Shown here: positions 1 to 10,200 of the stretch, one piece after another
Position numbering within the stretch: position 1 is the first letter of the stretch
Layout: each line of letters starts with the position of its first letter
Source of the DNA: Rhabdornis inornatus
Lineage: Eukaryota; Chordata; Aves; Passeriformes; Rhabdornithidae
DNA: 64,000 nucleotides
Reading direction: 5' to 3'
NCBI GenBank assembly: GCA_013397075.1
Contig: VWZS01002414.1
Location: 4,567-68,566 of the forward strand
Notes under the pieces: generated by a model
The model's input: the letters and a program-made list of their open reading frames with translations, nothing else
What the model was told of the DNA's origin: nothing
Database searches by the model: none
Position numbers and translations under genes: made by a program

Positions 1-2
1 GC

Positions 3-182
3 TTGGTTCGAATAGTAACTTCCACAATCCAAGCAAGTATATCAGGAATGATCAATCAGAGACAAACCAAAATTACAATAGTAGAAAGTCAAGAACAAGA
101 ACATAAAACCACCAAAAAGGCTTATGACCAGTACCAAAAATTATGGAAATTTTATTTCCAAGAATCAGAAACTGCAAATTGA
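3..182 (+). other. Open-frame tail, possibly the 3' end of an ERV gene
   Basis: A frame open from the left edge runs 59 codons to TGA at 180-182. It is rich in Gln, Glu, Lys and Tyr and ends about 20 bases before a polypurine tract and LTR. The position suggests the end of an ERV internal region, but the product is not recognised and the frame is cut by the window edge. Confidence 0.3.
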
Positions 183-201
183 TGCAGGCTTGAGCCCAAT
201 C

Positions 202-220
202 AAAAAGAGAGAGGAGGAAA
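202..220 (+). other. Retroviral-type polypurine tract
   Basis: An all-purine run of 19 bases directly before the TGT start of the proposed LTR. In retroviruses this tract primes plus-strand synthesis, so its presence argues for an ERV 3' end, not a solo LTR. Confidence 0.5.
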
Positions 221-222
221 TA

Positions 223-892
223 TGTGGGGAATGAATTCCCAAACACAGGTTTTTCTCTACAAGGTGTCCACCCAGTTGACTACAGTTGTTGGTGTTTGTG
301 TTGATGGGTGTCCACCCAGTTGACCATAATTGTTGATGCTTATATTGACTATTTGTTGTTAATGTTGTATGTCTTTGTAAATTGTTAATACTTCTGTTTG
401 TCTGTCCCTTACCCTGTCCCAGTACTCACTCTCACACCAATGCACACATCCACTAGCCCCCCAAAATGGCGCCCGATATAATATGCAAATAGGGAAACAG
501 CAAGTGCACATGAGACACAACTCGGTAATAAAAACCCCTAAAAACAACGAGCCAATATAACATCCAAGACTAAAAATGGTACTTCCAGGTACGGAAAACA
601 GTGGAGAAGATGAAATCACCAACCAGGGCTTTTTTGCCTTGTCACCATGACCAAACAGCACTTGGTTGACATAACACCCCTAGACTAAAAGACAGCCAGG
701 GTCTTTCTGAGGACTCCCGTGAGGACGGAAGCCCCAGCTCGGTCAAGGGACACAGCTGTTCACCTCCTCCTCTGCATCGACCATCGACCATCGGGAGCAG
801 CACCGGTGTGTGTGACCCCTCAAGCTCCCCACCCAAGATGACCTCTAATAAAAGCATTAAAAAGAAGCTGGTCTCCTGGTCTATTCTTTACA
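223..892 (+). mobile_element. ERV 3' LTR, about 670 bp
   Basis: It begins TGTGGGGAAT and ends ATTCTTTACA. The ends form an imperfect inverted repeat (TGT, three variable bases, GAAT). A poly(A) signal AATAAA at 847-852 sits 40 bases from the end, as expected for R-U5. The sequence GGTGTCCACCCAGTTGAC occurs twice near the start (about 259 and 307). No target duplication can be tested because the 5' side is internal sequence. Confidence 0.5.
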
Positions 893-1845
893 AGGGGGAT
901 CCTACAGGGCTGACAGTGGCTATAAGAGCCAGTTGAGGCTTGAAAGTCTGTACGGGGCTGAGAGTAGGCTTTAAGAAATGTGGGGTGACAGCTAAGTTTG
1001 GGGGGACACAGGGGACCAGGGGAGTCACATGAGAGCATGGGGACATATGGGGGAGGTAGCAATGACCTTCAGGCTCAGTGTATCCCCTGGCATCACCATG
1101 TCTCCCATGTCTCTGACCCCACCAAGACCGTTCCCTTTTTTACCTTCATTTTCAGGAGTTTGACTCCATAGTGATCCATCATCAACTGATGGGAGCTCAG
1201 CCACCAGGCCAGGTGGTGGGTATCCCCCCAGTGCCATCCCCCAGGAGCTGTCACCCCAAATCTGTTTAGGTGCTGTGGGGAAGGACTAAAGTTCAGAAGG
1301 AGCAGGCAAGAAAGAGCATGGTAGGTGTCCCAAAATGGGCGCTGGTGGGGGTCCCAGGGTGGATACAGAACTCGGTGGGTGGCAGGAATGCTAGACTGGG
1401 AGTGTCTCCAGGTTGGGTAGTGGGTGTGTCTGAGGTTTCTCCCCCAGTGCATGCGGTGCAGGGTGCATTAGATGCCACTCCATGAACTGTGGAGTGGGGC
1501 ATCATTCTGCCCATGAAGACTGAGGCATGATTCAGAACACTGCATGCTTGTGAGGTTTCTGGTGCTGAGGATGCTGGGACGTCTGGAGTGCCCGGGAGCC
1601 AAGGCCTGGGGCCTGGGTGCTTGCAGGCTCCAAAACTGGGTGATGGGAACTGACTGGGTCTTGATGGGAGCTGAAGGGAGTTGAAAGAAGCAGCAAGGTC
1701 CAGGGCTGGGTAACAGAAGCTGGGCAGGTCTGGGATTGATGGTGGATGCTGGTAATATCCAAGGCTGACTGATAGCTAGAGGGCCTGGAGCGGCAGTGGG
1801 GTCCAGAGCTGGAGATGGGACCTGGAGTGGGAGGTTCACATTTCA
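893..1845. other. G-rich, gene-free stretch
   Basis: The plus strand is rich in G and in short degenerate repeats based on GGG, CTGG and GGTGT. Open frames here look like base-composition effects with no domain. No gene or known repeat is recognised. Confidence 0.4.
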
Positions 1846-2096
1846 TGCCCCTTTTTCACTCATATTTCCTGACGTTTTTCTCTTCCTATCCCCCACAATT
1901 TTTCCCTATATTTCTCACAACTTTCTCCTCCCATGTCCCAATCTTTCCCCCCTGCATTTTCTAGGCCTTTTTCTTTCCTCATGTTTCTCACACTTTTCTC
2001 CTCCTATTTCCTGCCCTTCTTCACATTTTCCTCTTTCTATCTCATGTTTCCTGTCCTTTTCCTTTCACATGTCCCACATTTTAAATAGATTACAGA
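1846..2096 (+). repeat. Polypyrimidine tandem array, copy 1
   Basis: A C/T-rich degenerate tandem array with a unit of roughly 22-24 bases containing CCTCATGTTTCTCACA or CCTGCCCTTTT, ending in TTTAAATAG. A closely similar array with the same ending lies at 6103-6352. Confidence 0.75.
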
Positions 2097-3154
2097 AGCA
2101 GTAGCCTGCTTAGGCCATCCCAATCTCGATTAACAGCTCTTCTCCCATGGGAAAACGCATACCAAAGGACCAAGTACAGCCATAAATACCTGTGCTTTCA
2201 TGTATAACCCAGAAAACTGGGCTGTGAATGTGTGTGGGATGAATGATAAGAGCTAGAAACATCCGCTCTTCTCTTCCTGCTTTTATGTGGTTACTTTCTC
2301 TCTCCTACTGGCTGGCTGTGTAATTGATCCTAAAACTTGTACACACAAGAAACACATAAAAACTCAAGTGTGTTTAATAAAGAAGATCCTGCTTGACGAC
2401 AAAATAGCGGTCCATTATTCTCAACAGGTACACAGACAAGATTAAAAACTGGGTTCTGTATCTTCGTACAGACTGGGCATCATGATGCTCTCTCGGGGCT
2501 CTGCAACTGGCGAAGACAGCCACCGTCATCCCATGCTTCCACTTTACCACAGGTGGACCTAAGGCAGATGCAGGTGAACCACAGCCAAATGTAGGCAGCA
2601 CTTCAAAGCAGCCAGAGCCAGGCTACATCTCTCTGTGGGGGCAGGGTGCCAGGGTTTCCTTGCCCAGAGACCTCACAAGATACTGGGAACATTACAAAGA
2701 TATGTGGAGACTGAGAAAGACAAGACTGAACATCTTCCCAGCCCCTGCGACTGAACTAACAGTGAGGAGGCAGGAGAAAGAGCCACAGTCAAGCAGCCTC
2801 ACTGCTCAGCTTGTCTTGCAGATGAACAGCCTAGTGCACAGTGTCACTGCCTTGTCCACACCAGACTGATACAAGGAAGAGACGGCCCCTCTGCCAGCTA
2901 TATAGGTGGCAGCACTCCTGCACACAAAAGCTGCCTCCTCTGCTAGCAGAAGCCAGCAGCTGACTGCTTCTGCCAGAGGCAGGAGAACAGCCATCACCAT
3001 AGTCAGCAACAGCCACCTACTGCTTGTCCCCATTGCTCAGGGCACCCTCAGTGAGCAGAGCACAGCCACAGATGTTTAGAGCTTGAGGGCTGTACCATAC
3101 CACCACAAAACCTACATAGCAGGTGCGAAGGACAAGAACCAGATCCCTATGCTT
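2097..3154. other. Unassigned unique-looking stretch
   Basis: No gene, RNA or clear mobile-element end is seen. A TTTAATAAAG motif near 2370 and several short open frames on both strands were inspected and carry no recognisable domain. Confidence 0.4.
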
Positions 3155-3160
3155 GACATC

Positions 3161-4188
3161 TGTTGCAGTGTGTTAGTTTATGTTCATCGTAAGTTGATTT
3201 TCCCCTGCTGTTATAATGGTTTCTCCTCATGTTTTTCCCCTGAAGATGGTCTGTCCCAGGTCTCCCTTTCCCACCCTTGCCCTGTCGCACCACCCTAAAC
3301 CCCTCCCAAGTTGATGTCAATCCTCCCTGGCCCCTCCCAAGTACCCAGAATGTTCCTTGCCCCTCTGTCCTAGACCCCTCCCAAGCCCCTGTCAATCCTC
3401 CCCGGCCCTTCCCGAAGTTCTACAAAATTCAGTGTCATTTACCCTGTTCCCTGTTTAAAATTGGATATACTGTTGTGGACCCCGCCTATGTTATTCCCTA
3501 TTGGAAGTTTGATTTTTCGTCTCCTCCCTATATTCCTCCCACCAGTTACCCCAATTGGATATTGAGCTGTACCCTCCCTTTGGACCTCCCTCATATTTAA
3601 GTTGATGTTCGCCTCTGTTCTCGGCCTTTGGTGGTTCCCTCCCCTCAACTCCAGTTGTTCCCCTCTGACCCTCGTCTAATAAACCCTTTTGTGGACCCAC
3701 TGAAGGACTCACCTGCTCCNGAAGTTCTACAAAATTCAGTGTCATTTACCCTGTTCCCTGTTTAAAATTGGATATACTGTTGTGGACCCCGCCTATGTTA
3801 TTCCCTATTGGAAGTTTGATTTTTCGTCTCCTCCCTATATTCCTCCCACCAGTTACCCCAATTGGATATTGAGCTGTACCCTCCCTTTGGACCTCCCTCA
3901 TATTTAAGTTGATGTTCGCCTCTGTTCTCGGCCTTTGGTGGTTCCCTCCCCTCAACTCCAGTTGTTCCCCTCTGACCCTCGTCTAATAAACCCTTTTGTG
4001 GACCCACTGAAGGACTCACCTGCTCCCTTCATCTTTCTTGGACGCGCATCTCTCTACCAGGGCTTTTGGCCCTAGCTGTACTCCTGCCATCAGATCTACC
4101 AGGAGGCAGCCCACTCCTGGCATGGAGCCCTGCCCTTGTGGGCTAGCTGGGCCGGTCAGAGTGGTCATTTGGAGGGCGGGCCGCGTCA
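3161..4188 (+). mobile_element. Solo LTR of an ERV, flanked by 6-bp target duplications
   Basis: Starts TGTTGCAG and ends CGCGTCA. The 6-mer GACATC stands at both edges (3155-3160 and 4189-4194), the length of duplication typical of alpha- and betaretrovirus-like ERVs. U3 is C/T-rich, a TATA-like CATATTTAAG and poly(A) signal AATAAACCC are seen, and no internal genes remain. A 306-bp part is printed twice around the N at 3720. Without that the LTR is about 721 bp. Confidence 0.7.
3414..4026. repeat. Exact 306-bp direct repeat around a single N (assembly join)
   Basis: 3414-3719 and 3721-4026 read identically and are separated only by N at 3720. This is what unmerged overlapping contig ends look like. 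Confidence 0.92.
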
Positions 4189-4619
4189 GACATCCCTCAC
4201 AAGAACTACACGGGGAGCCAGAGACATGACCAGCAGCTAGCAGAACGGTGGGCTTGAGCACACAGCATGGCTACTTCAGCTACCCTGCGCAGAGATGCAG
4301 GGACCTGGCCCTGGACAGAGCAGCATCATTAAATGCAACCTCAGCAGCAGGTCTCTGCTGGTGCAGCACAAGACTGAAAAGGATCTGAGCTTTGTGTCCA
4401 AGACAGAGCCTTTGCAGAAGGTGAAAATGAGAAGCCCAGCTCCTGCAGAGCATAGGCTGTCCCTGCTCAGGGTAGTCAGACAAATTTTCCTGGAGCTTGA
4501 AAAAACCAAGAGTCATCAGAGGATGCTAGAGCTTCTGGAACCAAATCTTCTAAACAAATGTGCTGCCTTATCTGAGAAGAAAGAGTGGGGAGTTGATTGC
4601 TAGCAAGAGCTGTGCCAAG

Positions 4620-5755
4620 GGAAGACATCAAGGATAAAGACCTGTCCCATAATGAAAACAAGAGACCAAGAATTGGCGGAAAGGGAAGACAACAATGAGA
4701 AAGACCTGTCTCAAGGTAAATACAGGAGATAAAGAGTTGGTCCAGTGGGAAGATTACAGTGATGAAGAGCTGTCATAATGGGAATACAACAATGACAAAG
4801 ACATGTCCCAAGGGGAAGATGGAAGTAGATGGGAATGACAGAGAGATGTCCCAAAGCAAATACAGGGGACATGAAGACCTGTCCAAAAGAGAAGAGGACA
4901 ATGACAAAAAATTTACCCAGCAGGACAACAAAGATATGTCCCAAGATGAAGATCACTATGATGCATGTCCCAGTAGGAAAATAAAAATCACAGAGGTCTC
5001 CAACGGGAAAGACAATGTCCCAACAGGAAAAGGAGAGAGACCAAAGCTGTCCCAAGGGGAAAACCATGTAGACCAAGACCTGTCACAAGGTGAAGACAGC
5101 AATAACAAAGAGCTCTCCCAAAGGGAAGATGACAATGAAGAAAAACTGTATCATTGACAAGAACAGAAAAACCAATCAGAAGATAATGCCAGCTACAGCA
5201 TCTGGGACAACACCTTGGGGCCAGTGAACAATGAGGACCCTCATACTGGCACCCAGAGGAGGCCTAACTGCCTCAGCAGCATGGTCACAGAGGTAGCAAG
5301 AGAGGCAACCAGTGACCTGAGCATCTCTTGCCCCAGTGGGTGCCACAGCCTTTGAGCCAGCTCTGGCCAGAGCTCCTGAGGAAGGGGAGCACCATGCTCA
5401 GCATCTCTTGCTGAGGTACAAGAGGCAGCAAAAACAACAGTTTCTCTGGCCTTCAGTGTGCCGGTGACAGGTGCAGGGGCAGAGAGTTGGGCAGCTCCAG
5501 TGCACAGCCCCTCCTGCTCACCCAGTCCTTCATCTTGCTTGTTGGAAGCCCATGCCCACAGCAAGCAGTGGACAGGGACAGTTGGAATTATCAGTCTTGT
5601 TAGTGCCAAAGACCAAGGATGGAACCTTTACCAAGGAGGAGGAAGAGCAGAAAAACTACATTAAGATCTGTCCCTACAGAAAGTCTACAATGTCCAGGCC
5701 CGTCTTAAGGGGAACAGGGAAGCAACAAAAAGCTGTCCTGAGAGAATAAGACTAT
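4620..5755 (+). repeat. Degenerate coding-like minisatellite (K-D-L-S-Q-G-E-D units)
   Basis: A tandem array with a core near AAGACCTGTCCCAAGGGGAA and a period of roughly 33-45 bases; in one frame the units read KDLSQGEDDN-like. The longest open part, 4759-5157 (132 codons), is highly charged. Frame changes and stops (for example near 4735 and 4788) break it, and a non-repeat stretch (about 5160-5630) separates a few last units at 5640-5755. It may be the remnant of a repeat-rich coding exon or a non-coding satellite. No family is recognised. Confidence 0.65.
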
Positions 5756-6102
5756 GTACTTCTACAGAAAAGGGGCTCTCTAATCCTGCCCCTTGAGAGG
5801 CATAGGCATTTTGCCTGCACAGCCACATACCAGTCCAAACCTTGCCTTGGCAGATGTTCTCAGCAAGCAGTGGGCTTTTTATCAGCAACAGCCATCCTGC
5901 TTCAGCAGGGCATTCCAGGCTCTGCACAGGCTGTTCAGTGGCTCTGCAAGGTAGCACAGGGATGGACAGAAGATTAGCACCCTATTGCCAGGGCCAGGCT
6001 AGTCCCTGGAGATATGACTGGCCCTGAGGCTGTGCAGAGCCCTGAGAGAGCCACACAGGATGGTTTCACTGTGGACATTTTGAAAAAAGTTGATGACTTT
6101 GC

Positions 6103-6352
6103 AACTCAATTTTCCTGACATATTTCCTGCCCTTCTCCCCTCATATCTGCCATACTACCCCCCCCCCACACAGTTCTTGCACTCTGCCCACGGTTTTCTT
6201 GTCCTTTTCTCCTCAGATGTCATTTCCCCCTCATGCCTCCCACTTTCCCCGATGTTTCTCACATTTTCTCCCTCATGTTTCCTGCTCTTATTCCACTCAT
6301 ATTTCTCACTCTCTCCCCCTCACGTTTCCTGCCTCTTTAAATAGCTGGCAGA
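6103..6352 (+). repeat. Polypyrimidine tandem array, copy 2
   Basis: The same type of array as at 1846-2096, with units such as CCTCATGTTTCCTGC and TTTCTCACATTTTCTCC, including a run of about ten C near 6158, and ending in TTTAAATAG. It lies only about 100 bp upstream of the CpG-rich MELK promoter. Confidence 0.75.
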
Positions 6353-6449
6353 CGGGGATAGAAACTGTCTTGTGTTTCTTCACGTGTACAGAGCAAAGCT
6401 GCAATACTGCATTAATGAACTTATTGTCTATTAATGGTCATCTGAACAT

Positions 6450-7130
6450 ATGCCTCACAACGCAGACTCCTGCCCGCCCCGCGCTGCTCCCGGCCCGAAA
6501 AGACATCGTGCCTCGGGCGGCCGCCCCCCTGAGGCCCAGGGCTGGTGCTGGGAATGGCAGCCCTGGCCGGCCGGGGCTCTGACGGGAAAGCCCGCGGGGA
6601 GCAGGGGGAGGCACCACCTCCTCCGAGCAACGGCCCCGGCCGCCATCTTCTGCCTGGCGGCAGTCCCTGCGGCGCGGACCCCGCTCCAGTCCCGAGCGCT
6701 GCCCTGGGTACGCGCTTTCTGCTAGAGGCAGACGCTGTTTTCTGTCTCCGTAGGGACTGGTGACGGCTGAGACTGCCCCCGCTAGCAGCCAGCCGGCAGC
6801 AGACACCTTCCCAGGCCAGCAGGGTCCATTCCCTCTCTCACTCCTTCCCGGCATGCCCGTGCCTTCCACGCCCGTTCCGGTTTGGCGACGCACGGAGATT
6901 GGCTTTTCGATCCCGGCGGCCGGAAGCGGGACATTTAAACGGTAACGGACTCTGTAGGCTGTTCCGCTGTNCCCCAAGAAACGGAGTGGGACTCGAAGGT
7001 CTTCTGGCCGCTCTGACTCGAGACCGCAGCGCTCCCGCGCCTGTCGCCGGGCAGCCGTGACAGGTCCGTGGGATCAGTAGCCGCTCCGCCCTCCCCTGCT
7101 GCTGAGTCGGGCTGCTGCTGAGTCGCTTCC
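6450..7130 (+). promoter_or_regulatory. CpG-rich MELK promoter region
   Basis: Many CpG dinucleotides and high GC, unlike the flanking A/T-rich DNA, immediately upstream of the first MELK exon. Within it, in order: an E2F-like TTTGGCG (6881-6887), an inverted CCAAT box ATTGG (6898-6902), an ETS-type CCGGAAG (about 6920-6926), a CHR-like TTTAAA (6934-6939) and a Myb-type TAACGG (6943-6948). The order and spacing of CCAAT, CHR-like and Myb sites resemble promoters of cell-cycle genes controlled by NF-Y and MuvB/B-MYB, which suits MELK. One N lies at 6971. Site calls are by eye. Confidence 0.7.
6950..7063 (+). other. MELK: Probable non-coding first exon of MELK
   Basis: MELK of other vertebrates has an untranslated first exon. 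Here a plausible one ends at TGACAG/GTCCGT (donor at 7064), about 110 nt upstream of the acceptor at 7173. The 5' end is unknown and is placed just after the CHR-like and Myb sites only by analogy. Confidence 0.35.
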
Positions 7131-7173
7131 TGTGCCCGAAAGCATGAGCGCTATCTGCGTTCTCCCCTTGCAG

Positions 7174-7275
7174 GTGCTGAGAAGAGCTATCCGTGTCCTG
7201 CGGTTCGCAGAATGGCTGGAAATGACTATGAGGAAGTTCTCAAGTACTATGAATTACACGGAACAATCGGCACAG
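7174..7275 (+). CDS. MELK: MELK coding exon 1 (5' UTR 7174-7211, start codon 7212)
   Basis: The acceptor is CCCCTTGCAG ending at 7173, and 38 nt of UTR without an ATG precede the start codon. It encodes residues 1-21 plus the first base of codon 22, from the N-terminal strand (KYYELHGTIGTG) into the glycine loop. The donor GTGGGC begins at 7276. An ATG at 7144 lies in the intron and is not used in this model. Confidence 0.92.
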
Positions 7276-10200
7276 GTGGGCTCGGTCGGTGAATGCAAAC
7301 AAGCATGTGTGATGTGTCCATTCACCTCGATGTTTAGCTGAGAGATTAACTGTTACTTCAGAGTAACAGTCCTGCGGGTTTCATGCTTTCTCCGTGTGTT
7401 TTGCGGGGCATAGCTGCGGAAGTGTAACTGGAAGGTGGTGGCAGCAATTGCTTTTTCCTCTAGCGATGGTGCTATATGCTGTTCATATAGTATTTACTTC
7501 AAGGCGACTGAGATCTTGGTGAGAAAGCTTGTCCCTGTGCAGAGCTTTATACATCTCTGTTTCAAATTCCAGGTGGGTTTGCAAAGGTAAAACTCGCACG
7601 ACATCGTCTCACTGGTGAAAAAGTTGCAATAAAAATCATGGACAAGCTTGCTTTACAGGTAATCCAAAAGATACTTCAGAACTGGTAATGTGCTGTTCCT
7701 GTGGAGTTCTCAGGAGCATGGGTGTTACCTATCACTGTGGGCTAGTGGTAGATGCTGTAGACTTGAAAGAATTTTAGTGGCACCACAAATCCTGTGCCCT
7801 CATGTGGAGAGGGCAATGTTCTCTGTCTGTAAAACTGAAGCAGTTACAGTTTTAAATATTAAATAACTAAATAAAGTATTGTAAGTCAAGTGGAGTGCTG
7901 ATGAGAGTAGTAGCATTGTACATCTACCCTTTTGGGTTTCACTGACCAGTGTGAGGAGGGCCGGTGAGCAAGTGACAGAGTTGGTGCTGCTTTGAGTTTG
8001 AGCAGTTCTCATATGCAGGCTTACTGTGATGTACAGGCTGTCAAACTACTTGGCAATTTCATACCTTGCTGTTGTGAATTTTTAGGATGACTTGCCTCGT
8101 GTTAAATTAGAAATTGATGCTATGAAGGACTTGAGTCACCAGCACATTTGCCGGTTGTATCATGTGATTGAGACACCCAAGAAAATATTCATGGTTTTAG
8201 AGGTAAGGAATGGTGTTTCTGCTATGGCAAAGATCTCTGGGTTTAGCCGTAGCAGTAGGTGGTAGCAGAATGCAAATGCGACGTTTCTTAGAAAATGTTC
8301 TCAATGATGAGTGTGTCCAAGGTGCTGTAGTTTAAAAATGAAGCTGACAGTGTGTTCTGTCTCATTGTAAGAGCCATTTTCACTGTTTGCAATAAGAAAA
8401 TTGACTTTAATTCCCACCTCTCACTCCAAAAAACAGCATCAGCAGGATATGTGGGACCCAAGAAGTGCCACCGAGTTGTCGCATATTGGGCAGTTTCTGT
8501 CAGCTGTGCTGGTAGTGATATGGCTGTGACAAGCATTGGGCAAGAGTTGGGCTCTTGGGCTTATTGGATCTATTGCACACTGGCCTGGGACGTGCATGGG
8601 CGCTGCTGAGGTTAAGCAGAGGGAAGGAAAAAGAAGAGTGCCTTCTTGCTGTCCAGTGCACTTGTTCGCATTGACATTTCATGACTGTATCCCAACTGTA
8701 TTCTTTTTTTTCCTGCTTTCATGCAGTACTGTCCTGGAGGAGAGCTGTTTGATTACATAATTTCTAAGGACCACCTTTCAGAGGAGGAAGCTCGCATATT
8801 TTTTCGGCAGATTGTTTCAGCAATTGCTTATGTGCACAGTCAGGGATATGCCCACAGGGATCTCAAACCAGTAAGTCTGAACAGTAATCAGATTTACACA
8901 AATAATAATGAAGACCCATTTTTATTTCTCTTAATGGAGCTGGTGTGAGTTGTCTTCTCTATTCTGCTGTGCTTAGAGCTCTGTAGTTAACATTTGCTGG
9001 AAGCGTTATTTCTACTTATTGCTTTGCTCCTCAACTGAGCTGGATGTAGCTGCATTTGAGGAAGAAGCTTCCTCTGGAAAAGAAACAGAATAGTGCACTT
9101 CAGCTGAGAGTGGAGCAGACACAGATTTGATTTTGACTGTTGGTTAGGCATTTTTGCAATCCCCTTTATTCCAGCTTGTACCCAGGGAGAGTTGTTATGG
9201 TTCCTCTCTATTGTGCAAACTATTCTATTCTGACAATCAAAGGAAAATGTGACTCCCACAATGTAAACAAGTGAGGACTGGGCAGGGGGAGGGATTTGCC
9301 ACAAGACTGATCCTGTGGCTTTGCTGTCACCACAAGACTTAAGCATGGGTTTAGGGAATGGAAGCCTTGAGACCATTTCTCCTAGAAGGGGTTAGAAGTC
9401 TGAATGTTCAGAGACAATGGTGACTGAGAAAAGCAATTCTTAGGGTAAAAGCAATTTAATAGATGGCTCATGAAATCCTTGTCTCCAAAGAACTTCTCTC
9501 CAAGCAAAGCCTTTTGTGTCCCTCTTGGAAGGCTTTGGATTTTAGCTGGAGACCTGATGGATTCATGGGATTGTGAGATACCTTGGTTGGGAAGGGACTT
9601 CTAGTGACTCTGCTTTTATCTCCTGTTTAATACAGTTTCAGACCAAGCTTCTTCATCCAGTCACATCTTGGACCTCTCCCTAGGGTGAGGTGCAATACTG
9701 TTGCTGGAAAACCTGTTAAGCTCTTTACTTCCTTTTTAATGAGAAAGGCTTTTTCTTGGTACCAGTTTGAATATCTCCTGATGCTTGTTGACTGTCATCA
9801 TCCCACCATATGCTTCTGTGGAGAGGCTAGTGCTGTCTCTATGCCCCCTTTGTAGGAATTAAAAGGCTGCCATGAGGTCTCCACTGAAGTTGCAGGCTGA
9901 AAAGCCATCTCTCCCTCAGTTTCTCCTCATGGAAAAAGTGCTCCAGCACCCTGGACAGGCTAGTGTCCATCCACCGAGCTTACCTCAGTTTGGTGTCCTT
10001 CCTGTGCTAGAGGGTGGGCAGAAACTGAATGTGCTGTTCTCACTGTGGTGATCAGAGGGCAAGTGGCTTCCCCCACTTTGCCAGCTCTGCTTCTTTTCAC
10101 ACCATCTGGGATGTCACTGGCTGCCTTTTCTGCCAGGGTAGGCTGCTGCCTCACAGTTTTTGCTTTCTGTCTAGCAGCCCCCTAAGCCTTTCTGAGCAGA

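Noticed and set aside
3439..4019. Pairs of identical minus-strand frames
   Set aside because: They are duplicated by the assembly join at N 3720 and lie inside an LTR.
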